Shown: piece by piece, positions 36,081 through 48,000 of the stretch
How positions within the stretch are numbered: the first letter of the stretch is position 1
Layout: each line of letters begins with the position of its first letter
NCBI RefSeq assembly: GCF_017591425.1
Contig: NW_024467121.1
Span: 15,574,707-15,638,706 of the forward strand
Reading direction: 5' to 3'
DNA: 64,000 nt
Origin: Ochotona curzoniae
Lineage: Eukaryota > Chordata > Mammalia > Lagomorpha > Ochotonidae
Program-made: the position numbers and the translations under genes
The notes under the pieces: generated by a model
Told to the model about the DNA's origin: nothing
The model's database searches: none
The model's input: only the letters and a program-made list of their open reading frames with translations

Positions 36081-36756
36081 GTGCTAATAATATGCCTAGG
36101 ACGTTGTATACTAATGATAGAATGAATCTTTTTATGTCTTTTTTGAAACTTTTCAGCGTATATGGATATCTTTCTTTTAAAAACTCACTTTTTGTGCATC
36201 CATTATACTTGTCACAGTGTTAACTATGTCGAAAGCTTGCAAAATGTTCATGAATAAATGTAGCCAGTCTAAAGTTGTAACCAACATAAAGAAAAAATAA
36301 GACAGAAAAATAAATATAAAAAAATCAGAAAATGAACTTTCAAAACAACATACATAGGAAGATTTGTCTATATAAAATGAATAATTCTAGGAGTGAGATT
36401 TCAAGTGTCATGGCTTTTGCAGGTTCACAATTGCTTCGTTGTGTAGTGGTTCACAAAGGAGGAGATGGGATACATGGTTGAATTTGTGTGCCTGTTGGAC
36501 GTGGGCAGTGACTCATCTATGGATCAGAGGATTGGTCTGTCTTGAGGTGATTATTAGTAAACTATGACTAACGTTTTTATGTCTCGCTAATCGGTGATTC
36601 TACAGCATTTTTCAAAGGAGTCAATTATGCAAGTCCATGTCTTATGAACCTTATCAGAGAAAATAAATGATCTCAACCACACTTTTCTTCTCCAAGTACT
36701 ATAAACAGGGCTCTGGGAGATAGAATCCAAGTAAGCCTCAAAATTCCAAAAAATTA
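36081..36756. other. Non-coding, no feature seen
   Basis: AT-rich; no gene or repeat recognised. Confidence 0.4.
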
Positions 36757-37082
36757 GGCAGGTGTTTGACAGAATGGTTAAACCACCACCACTTTGGATA
36801 CTTCTATCCTCTATATGAGGGGTTGGGTTCGAGGTCTGGCAATGCTCCCAGTTCCAGCTGTGACACACCCTGGGAAACTGCAGGTGCAGGCAGCCTTGGG
36901 TTCTTGCCACCTGCCTAGGATGCTCATCTTGAATTTGAGATTCCTGGCTTCAGCCTGGCCCAGCCCCAAATTTTGTAGAATTCTAATTAGCAGAGCAGTA
37001 AATGGGAGATCCTCTTTGTGTTTGTCACTCTTTACTTTTTGTTTTTTTGAATGAATAAAATTATCTGATAAATTTTAAAAAA
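36757..37082 (+). mobile_element. Old C-SINE, near full length
   Basis: Head GTGTTTGACAGAATGGTTAA, ACTTTGGATACTTCTATCC, GTTGGGTTCGAGGTCTGGC (B box), CTGTGACACACCCTGGGAAA, AGGTGCAGGCAGCCTTGGG, TTGCCACCTGCCTAGGATG, GATTCCTGGCTTCAGCCTGG, CCCAGCCCCAAATTTTG, then an A-rich end. This is the older subfamily carrying the GGCCCAGCCCC-type middle, unlike the young copies nearby. Confidence 0.8.
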
Positions 37083-37571
37083 TTAGAATGAGCAGGTCTG
37101 AAATAGGACTGTTAAACAAAGCTCCTGAAAATGACTGGCCAAACTGGTAACCTTTTATGAACATGGCATCAAAACTACCCAGCATCACAAGAAGACAAGA
37201 GAAGTGCTGTGGACTCTCAGGCCTTCAGTTTTCCACCTGGAGTTACGTCTCTGCGTGGGTCTTGTGTCTCAGATTTTATGCCTTGTGTAAATGGCAGAAG
37301 GTGACAAGTTTAGGATATCCTAATGAGAAATAAGAGGGACCAATCAACGATGCTCTCTACAACTGAAAACAGTCGAGTATTTAAAATACTGGTATCAATT
37401 GCAGGGATTTTTCATACTTACAAGAAGCCCAAAGCCTCGTTGACATAGAACCTGGATGTCTTTGGAGCAACCACAGAACCTGAGCTATCTACAAATTACT
37501 ACATTATTTAAAATGGCTTTCACTGTTTTTGTTGATGAGTACAAGGCCAAAACCACAGCTACTTACACATT
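37083..37571. other. Non-coding, no feature seen
   Basis: Balanced to AT-rich sequence without recognisable feature. Confidence 0.4.
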
Positions 37572-37588
37572 AAATAACACAAAGTCTC

Positions 37589-37932
37589 GGGCCCGGCGCG
37601 GTGGCGCAAGTGGTTAAAGGTCCTCGCCTTGCACCCCCGGGATCCCATATGGGCGCCGGTTCTAATCCCGGCAGCCCCGCTTCCCTTCCAGCTCCCTGCT
37701 TGTGGCCTGGGAAAGCAGTCGAGGACGGCCCAAAGCTTTGGGAACCTGCACCCGTGTGGGAGACCCGGAAGAGGCTCCTGGCTTCGGATCGGCATAGTAT
37801 CGGCCCGTTGCGCTCACTTGGGGAGTGAATCATCGGACGGAAGATCTTCCTCTCTGTCTCTCCTCTCTGTATATCCGCCTTTCCAATGAAAAAATAATAA
37901 AAATAAATCTTTAAAAAAAATAAAAAATAAAA
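37589..37932 (+). mobile_element. Young C-SINE, full length, exact target-site duplication
   Basis: Complete tRNA-derived SINE with head GGGCCCGGCGCGGTGGCGCA, unchanged GGGATCCCATATGGGCGCCG, GAGGACGGCCCAAAGCTTTG, GGGAGACCCGGAAGAGGCTC, GGGGAGTGAATCATCGGACG and a long A-rich tail. CpG sites are mostly intact, a sign of recent insertion. The 17-bp flanks AAATAACACAAAGTCTC at 37572-37588 and 37933-37949 are identical. It is non-autonomous and would have been mobilised by L1. The 132-codon frame across its minus strand is spurious. Confidence 0.97.
37602..37668 (+). promoter_or_regulatory. Internal RNA polymerase III promoter of the young SINE
   Basis: A box TGGCGCAAGTG at 37602-37612 fits the tRNA A-box consensus at every fixed base. 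B box GGTTCTAATCC at 37658-37668 differs from GGTTCGANTCC at one fixed position (G to T). These are the type-2 promoter elements inherited from the ancestral tRNA. Activity is inferred only. Confidence 0.75.
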
Positions 37933-37949
37933 AAATAACACAAAGTCTC

Positions 37950-38164
37950 TCCATAGAGAAAAACTCACATGAAAATATCCATTGTAAATGAATGCCTCAT
38001 CCCAATCAATGGAAGGGAATTGTGGTGATAATAGCTGCTAACCTTACTGGAAACTACTGAGGGACAGATTCTAATGGTTACAGCTAGTCTTCACTTTAGT
38101 TTTACTGATCATCCTGAACCTAAGACATGAGAATGTCTGTTCTCTTCCTGACCCTATTCCATGG
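37950..38164. other. Non-coding spacer
   Basis: No recognisable feature. Confidence 0.4.
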
Positions 38165-38699
38165 TTTCCTGTCCCTTAATGACAAGAACCTAACTCAACC
38201 AAGCACTGGGAGTGTCCATCCAGACTCGACTGCTTCTTCCCTCTCTACCCTCTGCACCCGAGTCTCTTCATTTTCCCTTCCACTCACTTCATACTCTTAA
38301 GCCAATCTTTCTTCTCCAGTCATACTGATGCCTTGTAGATGCTCAGCTGTGTCTGGCTTGCCTACAGGCCATGACATTCCCTGTATAATGGCAAAGTCTT
38401 TTTTAATCCTGACCTTCTCTCCAGACACTGACTTCGGTGGGCATCATCCTGGCAGCCATTCCCTCTGCAAAGCCTTGCTTGAACATTTCTTCCTCCCCAA
38501 AACAACATTGATGTTGTTCTCAGACATTCTTTCTGCTTTAATTTATTCACCCCACCCTCACCAGGACCCCTGAAAGCATTTAGTGCAGGTTCATAGAACT
38601 TGTTTAACTCTAGGTCCTCCTCAAAAGGCTTGGCATGGCTTAAGGGAATGCGTTATATACCAGTAGTGTCTAGTGAATGTAAGAGTTCAATAAATATTC
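38165..38699 (+). mobile_element. L2 LINE 3' end
   Basis: Pyrimidine-rich sequence with L2 landmarks in order: GTCCCTTAATGACAAGAACC, CATTCCCTCTGCAAAGCCTT, CTTGAACATTTCTTCCTCCC, GAACTTGTTTAACTCTAGG, and the terminal phrase CAATAAATATTCATTGATTA. An ancient inactive LINE fragment; frames within it are broken. Confidence 0.65.
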
Positions 38700-38890
38700 A
38701 TTGATTAAATCCTCACAAGTACCTGTTCAAGATAAACACTATCCTCTTCATTCTGTGGAGGCAGAAACGTGAGCTTAGTGAGGCTAAATCATTGTTCCAA
38801 ATCATGCGGTGAGTAGATGCTAGAACTTGAATTAAGCTTAGATTTTATAATTCAAACTCCATCCATTTTTAGTATTAGACCACCGCTGAC
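38700..38890 (-). mobile_element. MIR SINE fragment
   Basis: TAAATCCTCACAAGTACCTG, CACTATCCTCTTCATTCTGT, GGAGGCAGAAACGTGAGC, GAGGCTAAATCATTGTTC and GCTAGAACTTGAATTAAGC follow the reversed MIR core. Confidence 0.6.
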
Positions 38891-41555
38891 CTGCAATTTA
38901 GCAGCAGGTTGAGTACATAAAAATTGGCAATGATTCAACAAGGTGATTATTCTGGAAACCTATTTTAATTTCATAAATATAAACTAAGTCACTAAAGGAA
39001 TGAATGATGGGTATAATTTAGACTAATGGAAGACCTTTAAACTCATGCAGATTCTGTTCTATCCCATTCTACCAATGGAATGCTGGAATCTTGAAGAAGA
39101 ATGGCTGAAGTTCGGCGCTGTGCTTGTAACAGTAGAATATTTCTTCCCCAGCAGAAGGTTTCTTCCCACTCCTGACTAGCCAATCCCCACTGAGCAATGA
39201 GTTGGATGGCCTCCAAATTCTTCTAAGTCAACTTGCCGCTGAAGCTTGGAGTCTGGTGATAGTGCAATGTGATTAGCAGGAATTGAGGGGCTATGAAGCG
39301 AGAAATTGGAAGGTAGGGGTGCAGTGAGGGGACTTTTACCAGCAGATGCCCTGAATGGCCATTCTTGATTTAGCTTGGATTCTCTGACCACCTCTTTATT
39401 TTGAATGGTACAAGAATCAAACTTCTTGCTTTTCTTTTCTTTTTCCACCCTAACCCACTGTTGCTTTCCTTCATTTGGAATTTTGACCATAACCTTAATA
39501 ATCATGAGGCAGAAAAGAATTTTTAATTCACTTTTGTAACCCTCACCCTCTTTCCTTATATTTATTTTCCATGTAGACCTACTAGGCAGGAGAGGCATGT
39601 TGGAGGAGACAGGAATGGGTCTTTGAACAAACAAAGATATATATAGAGAGAAATTTATTTCATCATGAAGTAACCAAGGATTTAATAATTAAGGATGGAA
39701 TCGTGCTCTGCAGTGGGACAGATGGGAACTAGGACAAGTGGATGAAAGAGGAATATATCATTGAGTGAAAGTAGCAAAGGTGAGATGAATGTGTAGACAG
39801 AGAATGAAGAATGATAGAATAATTTCCCTCCTCTCCATTTTTATTCTTCTCCTATAGAGAAGATATGGGGCTGTAAGCCGTGCAAAGAACAAGATACTGG
39901 GATAGTTTTGAAACAGTAATAGAGTTTTTATTGGTAAGGTGGAAGAAGAATGAATGAAGAAAAATGTCATTCGATAGCAACGGGGTCTGGGTATAAGAGC
40001 ATTTCTGCAGAAGTGAACTTTTTTATGACAGTGTTTTCTGGAAACTTCCGGGTGAATATACAGATGAATTGTTTTTATATATTAGAAATTTAGTTGCAAG
40101 AGGTAGCTAAAATGAGGATTATTACCTTTATCCTTAAAGGTTTTGATTCAACAAATCAACGGAACAGAAGAATCTGAATTTTAAAAATATTCCAGTTCAT
40201 TCCAATATACGTGGCTTATATTCCATGCTTGGGGATGTATTGTCTGTCCTGGTTTTTGAGATTCAGAAGTAACTTTGTGGCTATAAATAGTCATATGACC
40301 TTATGCTTTTCTTTAATGCAGAAAGTTACAGCCTATTAATTAGACAATAGCATTTAATTTAAAATATATACTGAGAACAAAAGACCTATTTTTGTACATC
40401 TAAGGCAGATATCATTCATCTTATTGTTGAATATTCTATGGTAATGTTATGCTTTTTCTCCAAATAACTGTCATTGTGACATTCTTCTATCTTCGTTTTT
40501 TTAAATGGTCTAATATGATTTTTCTCCCTGTTTGAGCTTCCAATTCAATCTGCTGTTGCCAGTTAAATCAGCTTCTCTTTGCGGCAAAGACTGAGGCTGC
40601 TTTTGTTAGATTAAACATTCTTCTCTTTATCTGGCCCAGCTTTCAGCTTCATCTACTTAGTTATATCATTGGTTGGGTAACAGAAATTGTAAGGATGTGA
40701 CCCAGTGGGAAAATCGACTCAGGAGAGGAGGCACAGCACTGTGGGTTTGACTTCTTTTTCTGAGCATATCTGTCTCAGCACACCTGGGTATTCTTCCCCA
40801 GGGCTAAGAAGAAGTTTGAACCGCTCTGCTCTTAATTAGCAGCATTCATTTTGCCTTCTGCTACAGGTGATCATGATTCATTGTCTATGTTCCTCAGAGA
40901 GATTTACTGCTAAAAGGACGCATCCCTGTAAAATAAAGAGGTGATCAGTGGTGAAGGGCATGCATGAATCTCCCTCTTTTATTCTGGGAGATTTGGTATG
41001 TTCCCTGCGATATAATCCAACAGTCAACCGATGGTCTTGGCACGTTAATTCAGGTGGTTAAAACATATCTCCCTGACATCTCGTATCTCAGCTTAGGCAC
41101 TGAACTTGGTTGTTGTCTATGTATCTTCTGGCTCAGGATACACCGTGTATTGACAGGCCTCAGTGCTATCAAATTCCTAACGTTGTAAGAAAATTGGTGT
41201 ATGTGCATTTCTGTCTCTCTCTTTTTGGTTGATTCCTTTGAAGTATGTAACCAGATGATTAAAAATCAGTGAAGTAATGGCCCAATGCTTTGGACTATAA
41301 AAGCCTAATTCCATGATGAAATAGTATTTTTCCAGGTGACTCGGTGTTAGTTTCCATGAGAGCTAAAATTTAAATGGAAGTTTTTCCTCCTTTAAAGGAT
41401 TTTGATTTTAGAAGGAACTGCAAGGTGACTTCAGTCCCTCAGAGCATCGGGAGTCATCTGTCTCTGAGTTAAGCTTTGTGATCATTCACAAACATCAATT
41501 GCAGGGTATTTAGTTGTTATGAACTCTGACATTTAATATTAAAGAATAACTTTTA
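38891..41555. other. Non-coding; possible conserved part at 40500-40870
   Basis: No gene identified. The minus-strand frame at 39176-39634 (152 codons) has no recognisable domain, and one frame of this length is about what chance gives in 64 kb. The 40500-40870 part is less AT-rich and repeat-free. Confidence 0.4.
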
Positions 41556-41876
41556 GGGCCCAGCACAATAGCATAGTGGTTAAAGTCCTTGCCTTGCACC
41601 CCTGGGGTCCCATATGGGCGCTGGTTTTAATCCCAGCAGCCCCGCTTCCCATCCAATTCCCCGCCTGTGGCCTGGGAAAGCAGTTGAGGATGGCCCAAAG
41701 CCTTGGGACCCTGCATCGGTGTGGGAAACCAGGAAGAAGCTCCTGGCTCCTAGCTTCAGATTGGCTCAACTCCAGCCATTGCAGCTGGTCTGGGAGTGAA
41801 GCATCAGATGGAAGATCTTCCTCTCTGTCTCTCTGTCTGTATAACTGACTTCCCAATAAAAATAAACCTTTAAAAA
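41556..41876 (+). mobile_element. C-SINE, full length
   Basis: Head GGGCCCAGCACAATAGCATA (just before 41556-41575), GTCCCATATGGGCGCTGGTT, CCCATCCAATTCCCCGCCTG, GCCTGGGAAAGCAGTTGAGG, AGCCTTGGGACCCTGCATCG, GGGAGTGAAGCATCAGATGG and CTTCCCAATAAAAATAAACC. Flanks AAGAATAACTTTTA (41542-41555) and AATAAGAACTTTTA (41877-41890) agree at 12 of 14 bases and are a likely duplication. Confidence 0.93.
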
Positions 41877-41890
41877 AATAAGAACTTTTA

Positions 41891-44399
41891 AATGCATTCT
41901 TACATTCAGTTTTTAAGTATGGCGAAGGACAAAATTAATAGTAGAAATATATAGCACACAAATAATTTCACCAATCTATGGGATGTAAAACTCTGAAACA
42001 AAAATTTTATTTTAAAAATAATGTTATAGTCAAAAGGGCATGATATAGGCTCTTTTGAAAAGCAGACAAATTTCAGAGATATGTTGAAAAGAGATATGGG
42101 AACGTAATAATCCCTTCAAGTTGTTTTTCACTATTACTACCTATAACTTAACCTCAAGAAAGCTGTCTTGCATACCCTTGCATACCCTATAAAATATAGA
42201 GTAGGATAAAAATAAAGTGATTCAGTGTTCTCATCCTTCAAATGAGAACACCTCCTTTTGAATCTCTTAATGTGACCATTTAATGAAAAAATCCAAACAA
42301 AAGAATTAGAACAGACTGGATCCCTGCATATTTAAAATGCATTTATTATGGTTAATGCTAACATATCTACTGAATAAAGAATTATGAAATATGTAACTGG
42401 GATGCTTACACTGACCATGATCTTTCATTCTTTGGCTTAATTGTCATAGGTTTGGGCTTTTAGTATCTTGCTGGGGGTTGGTAGAATTGATGACAGAGTT
42501 CACCTGAACAAGACAAATTGTGTTTTATGTTAACTTTTATTTACATGCTTTGTCAATTAAGTTTAATTATTCTTTTCCAATTTCATCTTTTCTCACTGTG
42601 TCCACCTAATCAGTTACATCCATTTGTTCTCTACTCAGTTCCCTTAGGATTCCAACCCTTACAACTAAAAAATTAAAAATAGTCATCAAAATTGCAAATT
42701 ACTTTGCCCTGCAGTTACAGCTTTTATGTTTTTGTGACCATTTACAGTTAGTGATGGCTTCTTTAGACATTGCGTATGAGAAGATGGGACTGTGCAGGAG
42801 AAATCTAGTGCATACTCAAACAACCTTCAATTTGGAAAAATTGTGGAAATGTTGTTCTCTCCACTAATGAACATGAAGACCACAGAGTATAGGGATAGTT
42901 GAGGCTCAGCTTCAGAGTTGGCATGCTAGTTCAAGATTACAAACTGAGTGAACTTGAACAAGCTGTTTAAACATTTTAATATTAAAAATATCTGAGACTG
43001 TACTTCCCTACTTCATCAGAACAGGCAACTAGCACGTTATTGGTGTGCAGGGAGATTGACACTAGTGGAGGCCTAATGGGCTGAATTTCTAAGGAAGCAA
43101 AAACTAAATGAATTCTATGTAAGATTTTATTAGATCTTAACACGACTACAATTTGTTTAACTAACAAATTTTCATTTCAATTTACATGTATTCTTTCATC
43201 TCCTTCCTCTTTCTTATGCATTTAGAGAGATGAATGAAGGTACAGTATTTGCTTAACACGTAAACTCAACTCAAATAAAACCATATACTTACAGAAGCAC
43301 TGTGCATTTCTTAAGTCTATGTCTAATTGCTACTCTCAACCATCTCTATTCTTAAGTTTTCCATTATTTTCTTGCTTAAAGTACAGAAAATAATTTTTTT
43401 CTTTTTCCTTGCCAGAGTCCTATGTTTGTGATCCAATGAACTAAACGTTTTTGTCCTGGCCTTTTAGCAATGGGTCTAACCCATAGATTTTTGATGAGAA
43501 ATGTGTTAATCTGGCATGTAGAACTACATATTTTTAATAGGCATCAAATACTTGTATGTGGAAAAGAACATTGTGGTTGCTCACTTTGGATAAAATTACA
43601 GGCCTATCAATCTTACTGCTGCGAAGTATGAAACCAGGAAGTATTTTTCACTCCACAGAGTATTATGTTACATGATTAGGTGTGTTTTGGGAGCAGTTCT
43701 CCTGTGTGGGAGAGAAGTATAGAAAGTAGGGCATACTAAATACAATGAAGTCAACCAGTTTTCACATTTTATGTTTTGGTCTACATTATGAATTTTCACT
43801 CTTTGCCCTGGAGTGTTCAGCTTGATGGATCATGCTCAACTCTTCTCTGTTACTCTAATGTGACTCTCGCTCAAGTTATTGACATGCTCCTCAGTGATAG
43901 TGTAGACACCAAGGTCATGGTTACAAGACTGCACCGAGGTTTTGGTTAAATTGCCTTCTTGCTTGAGAAGGAGGAAAAGGATGAAACTACTGACTTGCTG
44001 GTATTCTTTTAGCCAAATATTTTGCCTAACATAAAAGATTAAACGTTATTGCTAGAAGTAAACTATGATGTTAGAATTTTTTGGTTTTGATTGGATATTG
44101 AAGTTGTTGACTGATTTAAGATGGACAATTTTTTCTGGAGGATAGCTGTTGACAAATTAAATGCCATAACGATCTTATTTATGCAAATGCTTTTCATTGC
44201 TACTGCTTAAAGGATAGCAGGTGAAGCTGTACACCTGTGATTTTACAACACAGTGTCTGTTAGTTTCAGGTGACTACTGAGCGCTTGAAATGCGGTTAGT
44301 CTAATTTGACATGTGTTTGCATGTCTAGTGGAGATTAAAACTATAGAGATGGATATATTATATTAAAAATACATATTATAAAAAATCAGTGTTATTATT
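41891..44399. other. Non-coding, no feature seen
   Basis: About 2.5 kb of AT-rich sequence. One small tandem doubling (CTTGCATACC twice near 42169-42188). No gene recognised. Confidence 0.45.
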
Positions 44400-44940
44400 T
44401 CTTTTTCATTTTAAGTATGGCTATTAGATGGAGAACAAGATGGCAGATACACTCAAGCAGATGGAGAATTGTTACCCAGGGTGAAGCAGAGAGGGGACAT
44501 TCCAGGAAGTAGAAGAGCACAGACCGATGAGACCGATGGACAAGAGAAAGCAGTGGAGACAACAGTGTGGTGTTACAGTGACAAATAGCCCCAAGGATGC
44601 AATAGAGCAAGTTAATAGAATGTAGGAGGCAGAAGAAGCAATCTCAGAATTGAAAGAATAAGATATCCAGAGAAGCTCTCCTTTGTCTTTGAAAATGAAA
44701 TAAAATTCTTCCACATTAAAGAAAAGCTCAAAGAACACACCTCTTATAGACCTCCCCTACAAGTAGTACCTAAAGATATTCTTTTGACAGAGAAAAGGAA
44801 TAGCACCCATCAAACCCAAAGGCAAATGTGAAGAACATCCCAGTAAAATAACAACAGAAGACTAAATCGGACAATGAACAATCCATTGCTAAAATGACAA
44901 ATTATCACCTATTCGTATTAACCCTGAATGACCATTGTTC
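44400..44940 (+). mobile_element. L1-derived piece around ORF1 / start of ORF2
   Basis: It opens GGAGAACAAGATGGCAGATA, continues A-rich with AGAAGAAGCAATCTCAGAAT, GAAAGAATAAGATATCCAG and CACATTAAAGAAAAGCTCAA, and ends CAAATTATCACCTATTCGTA, TTAACCCTGAATG. This order (opening, A-rich ORF1-like part, the TTAACCCTGAATG phrase near the ORF2 start) fits an old L1. No open frame of useful length. Confidence 0.5.
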
Positions 44941-45824
44941 GCTGCTTTCCCAGGCACGGTAGGAAAGGGCTGGATGGAAGTGGAGCTGTCAGTATTTGAA
45001 ATGCTTCTCACATGGGGTACTGTCATGCAGTCCTCACTACCACATCCAATGCCCTATCTTTTTTTTCCCCACCTTTCCTCTTTAGTATTTGTATGGACAG
45101 ACTACTTCACCAAGCCTCAGTTTTTATCACTCGTAAGTTTAAAATAGTTCACCCCATCCCTACCCAGTTAGCATTGCTGTGACATAATGAGATAATACTT
45201 AAACGGGTTTTGACAAGTATGGTTCGAGACACCCGGAAGGGCTTAGGAAGTGAAAGAGAGCTGGAAATGAAAGTGGCATCATAGGAGCAGAGGCTGCATG
45301 TTAGTAAATGGCAAGATATGTGTTGGGAAGATGAGAGTGGGTTAGGTCTTAAAGAGCTGGAGATATTCAACTGTGCAGTTAGGATATTCTGCAAATTGCA
45401 GAGATGCATTAAACATAAGCAAATAAGAGGAGGATGTGATTCAATTTGTATTTTGCAATCTCACTATGCATGCAGTGAGTTGGTTGGTAAGGTGATTGGT
45501 GGCTGAGAATAAAGAGGGAGATTAAGACTCTGGCTATGGCAGTGATCTAAATGAGAAAGTGAGTGAGACTGCAGTGTCCATGTGATTCCCAGATTCCTGT
45601 ATTGAGCAAGCTAGCAAGTGCAAGAGAAGGGAGGAAGAGATGATGGTTTCTAGTTGGAGCTTGCTGGATTTGAGATATTTGTGGAACCATCTCACAAGAG
45701 TGATCCAGTAGGACAGTGGGTTAAAATGTGAGACTCCTAATAAACCATGATTCAAGGCCATAAGAAGCATTCATTTTAGCATACCAATCCCTTTGTACAA
45801 TCTCTTAGCTGTCAAAAGTTACAG
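44941..45824. other. Non-coding, no feature seen
   Basis: No recognised gene. The left 80 bases contain a CCCAGGCACGGTAGGAAAGG phrase that could be a scrap of reversed C-SINE, but it is too short to call. Confidence 0.4.
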
Positions 45825-46350
45825 GTAGAAATATAAAATTATACAGCTATTTTGACAATTTTTTCAGATCCTGAATAGTTTAACATAGATACATCATGTG
45901 ACCCAGGAACAGCATATGCATGTATAAACATATTCACACACAATTATGTATACAAATGTTCTGAATGATATTAGTCATAATAATTTAAAAATGGAAACAC
46001 CACAAAATGAGATTTTAAAATGTGGCATGTTTATACAACAAATAATTATTTAATAATAAAAAGAAGTGAATTCCTGGTCTATGTTACAACACAAATAGTT
46101 CTTAGGAATACTATACTAACTACAGGAAGCTAATTCAAAGGCCAGAAAAAGCATGATTCCATTTGTACAAAGTGTCCAGAACAGGCAAGTCAATTGAGAC
46201 AGAAAATAGACTAGTGGTTATCTAAAAATGAAGGGTTAGGAATATAGGGAGTGAATACTAATTAAAATGAGGGGTTTTTTTTTTTTTGTCTGTGAAAAAT
46301 AGTTTTGAAATTGACTGTTATGGTTGTATAACACATTTCATAAATAAAAT
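45825..46350 (+). mobile_element. Old L1 3' end
   Basis: AATAGTTTAACATAGATACA, CATGTGACCCAGGAACAGCA, TATGTATACAAATGTTCTGA, GATTCCATTTGTACAAAGTG, ATAGACTAGTGGTTATCTAA and the terminal TATAACACATTTCATAAATA follow the 3' end of an L1M-type element. Decayed. Confidence 0.65.
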
Positions 46351-47439
46351 TTAGTAGAACATTTTAAAGCTATCAATGGGATCTAGTTTGAAAAATAGTC
46401 CTTGGGTGCCAAATGCTGGCTGGGTAATTTTTGGTTAGGTGTGGTATCATGCTGTGTCTTAAATCCTTGTTTCTATACTAGTTTGCCACAGTACCTTATC
46501 ATATAGGAGTACTGAGAAAATACATCACACTTGGCATAAATATTGCATTAGCTGCTTGAGTGTGCTGTCCAATTTGTTCTCAGGATTGGAATATTTAGTC
46601 CTCCAGCTGCTAGGCAGTAGTGTAGGTAGAAAGTTCTCAGCTGTCCATGTCTTTTGGGAACTGGGTGTGTGAAGAAAGTCATATTACCCAACCTCACAGT
46701 AGCCCTCCCTGCGTTCAGTCAGTGACCTGATGGTGGAGGAAGACTGGCAGTTCTGCTCTGCGGGAGATGCCCCTCAAGCAGGTTCCAAACCCTACTTATC
46801 ATGAGCAATGCCATGGCTTCACTTTTCTCTGCATTGTCTTACTATTTCTCCTCCCTTCTGCAGGGGTGGAACCTACATAAAATCCCTAAGAAGGTCTGGC
46901 TTTTTTTTTTTTACTTGCTTAGTCTATTCCATGGAGACAAGCATGTGACAATATTTCTTCTTATTTGAGACAGATGGTTGATTCAAGTCTCTATATTGTA
47001 TAGTGCACCTAAATGTTACTTAGAACAAACAAATTTGAAAAAGATCTTAGAACTTCTACATTGAAAAAAAAAATGTAACATTTGCAAACTTCAAAGCCCA
47101 ATAGATAATACAAGTAGTATTTTAGATACACCTCAATAAATAAATGGAAGAGAAATAGGAATAAATTACCAAGAATATTAAGAGGCAAGGGAGATCATAA
47201 TTTAAGAGCCATTCAAATAGAAAAACAAGTTTTTTACTTGACTCTTGGAAAAGGAATGTAAAAGTAAAAGAATATTGTTTGGTGAACTAGAAATATTTTT
47301 AAAAGGCTACTAGTTTTTCAAAAACAATGAGAAGTGCAATCTTCAGAATAAAGAAACAGATCAAGCTCCAGAAATGTACATAAAATATTTCTAATGATCT
47401 ATCCTCCACAATACTACAAGTCCTCTGCAGGCCTTAATG
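46351..47439. other. Non-coding, no feature seen
   Basis: Mixed composition; 46550-46860 is more balanced and repeat-free, 47030-47390 is A-rich. No gene recognised. Confidence 0.4.
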
Positions 47440-48000
47440 AATTGATTGGCATGTTCCTGTAGAGCAGCTGGGCATGCTGTCCACTGCACTGGCCTCAGCA
47501 GCTGTGGAGACCCAGTTCTGACACACACACTCCATTGTCAGACCACAGATCCTGTGATTTTCATTGCAGCTGGAGTTCTGAGTCCAGTGATGCAGTTTGG
47601 AGGGTCCTCAAAGAAACCTTGCCAAAAGTGACCCTAGACCTGACTCCCATGTATGCCAGCCAGTGTAGTTTCCTGCTCAGTCCATCACCCACATCAGCCT
47701 AAATACATACTTGTGATTGCAGTCACCTAATCAGTTTTGACCTCAGACCCACCTCATATGTAAACAATATATGCTATGGCCCAGCCTAACCCTGTTTACC
47801 ACATGCTCAACCCTCACTCACACCAGCGGGAATTGCAGCCTAGTTGGAGTGACCCCCAATAACTTCCACCCTGCCCCCAGACCTGGTTCCCATGCATGCC
47901 AGTATGTGCAGTAGACTGGTCCAGTCTGTCCCACATCCAATTTGGCTCCTTTGCAGATATCCCATTGAAAATCCTGTGAGAGTCTGGCAATACTGTCACT
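47440..48000. repeat. Second block of the GC-rich degenerate repeat, opposite orientation
   Basis: C-rich on the plus strand, with phrases such as GGCCCAGCCTAACCCTG, CACACCAGCGGGAATTGCAG, CCTAGTTGGAGTG, CCCTGCCCCCAGACCTGG, CCCATGCATGCCAG. These resemble the reverse complement of the block at 15614-17500 (for example the landmark near 16977, which on the minus strand gives AGCCTAGCAGGGAATGC and CTCCCAGCCCCGG). Same repeat family, inverted relative to the first block. Confidence 0.6.

Noticed and set aside
37570..37968. 132-codon minus-strand frame
   Set aside because: Antisense of the young SINE and its duplication.
39176..39634. 152-codon minus-strand open frame
   Set aside because: No recognisable domain, basic and Ser/Lys-rich without pattern. 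In AT-rich DNA of this size about one frame of this length is expected by chance.
40964..41188. Possible C-SINE head near 41040-41110 (CAGGTGGTTAAAACAT)
   Set aside because: Only one short phrase fits, and the rest of the element cannot be followed.
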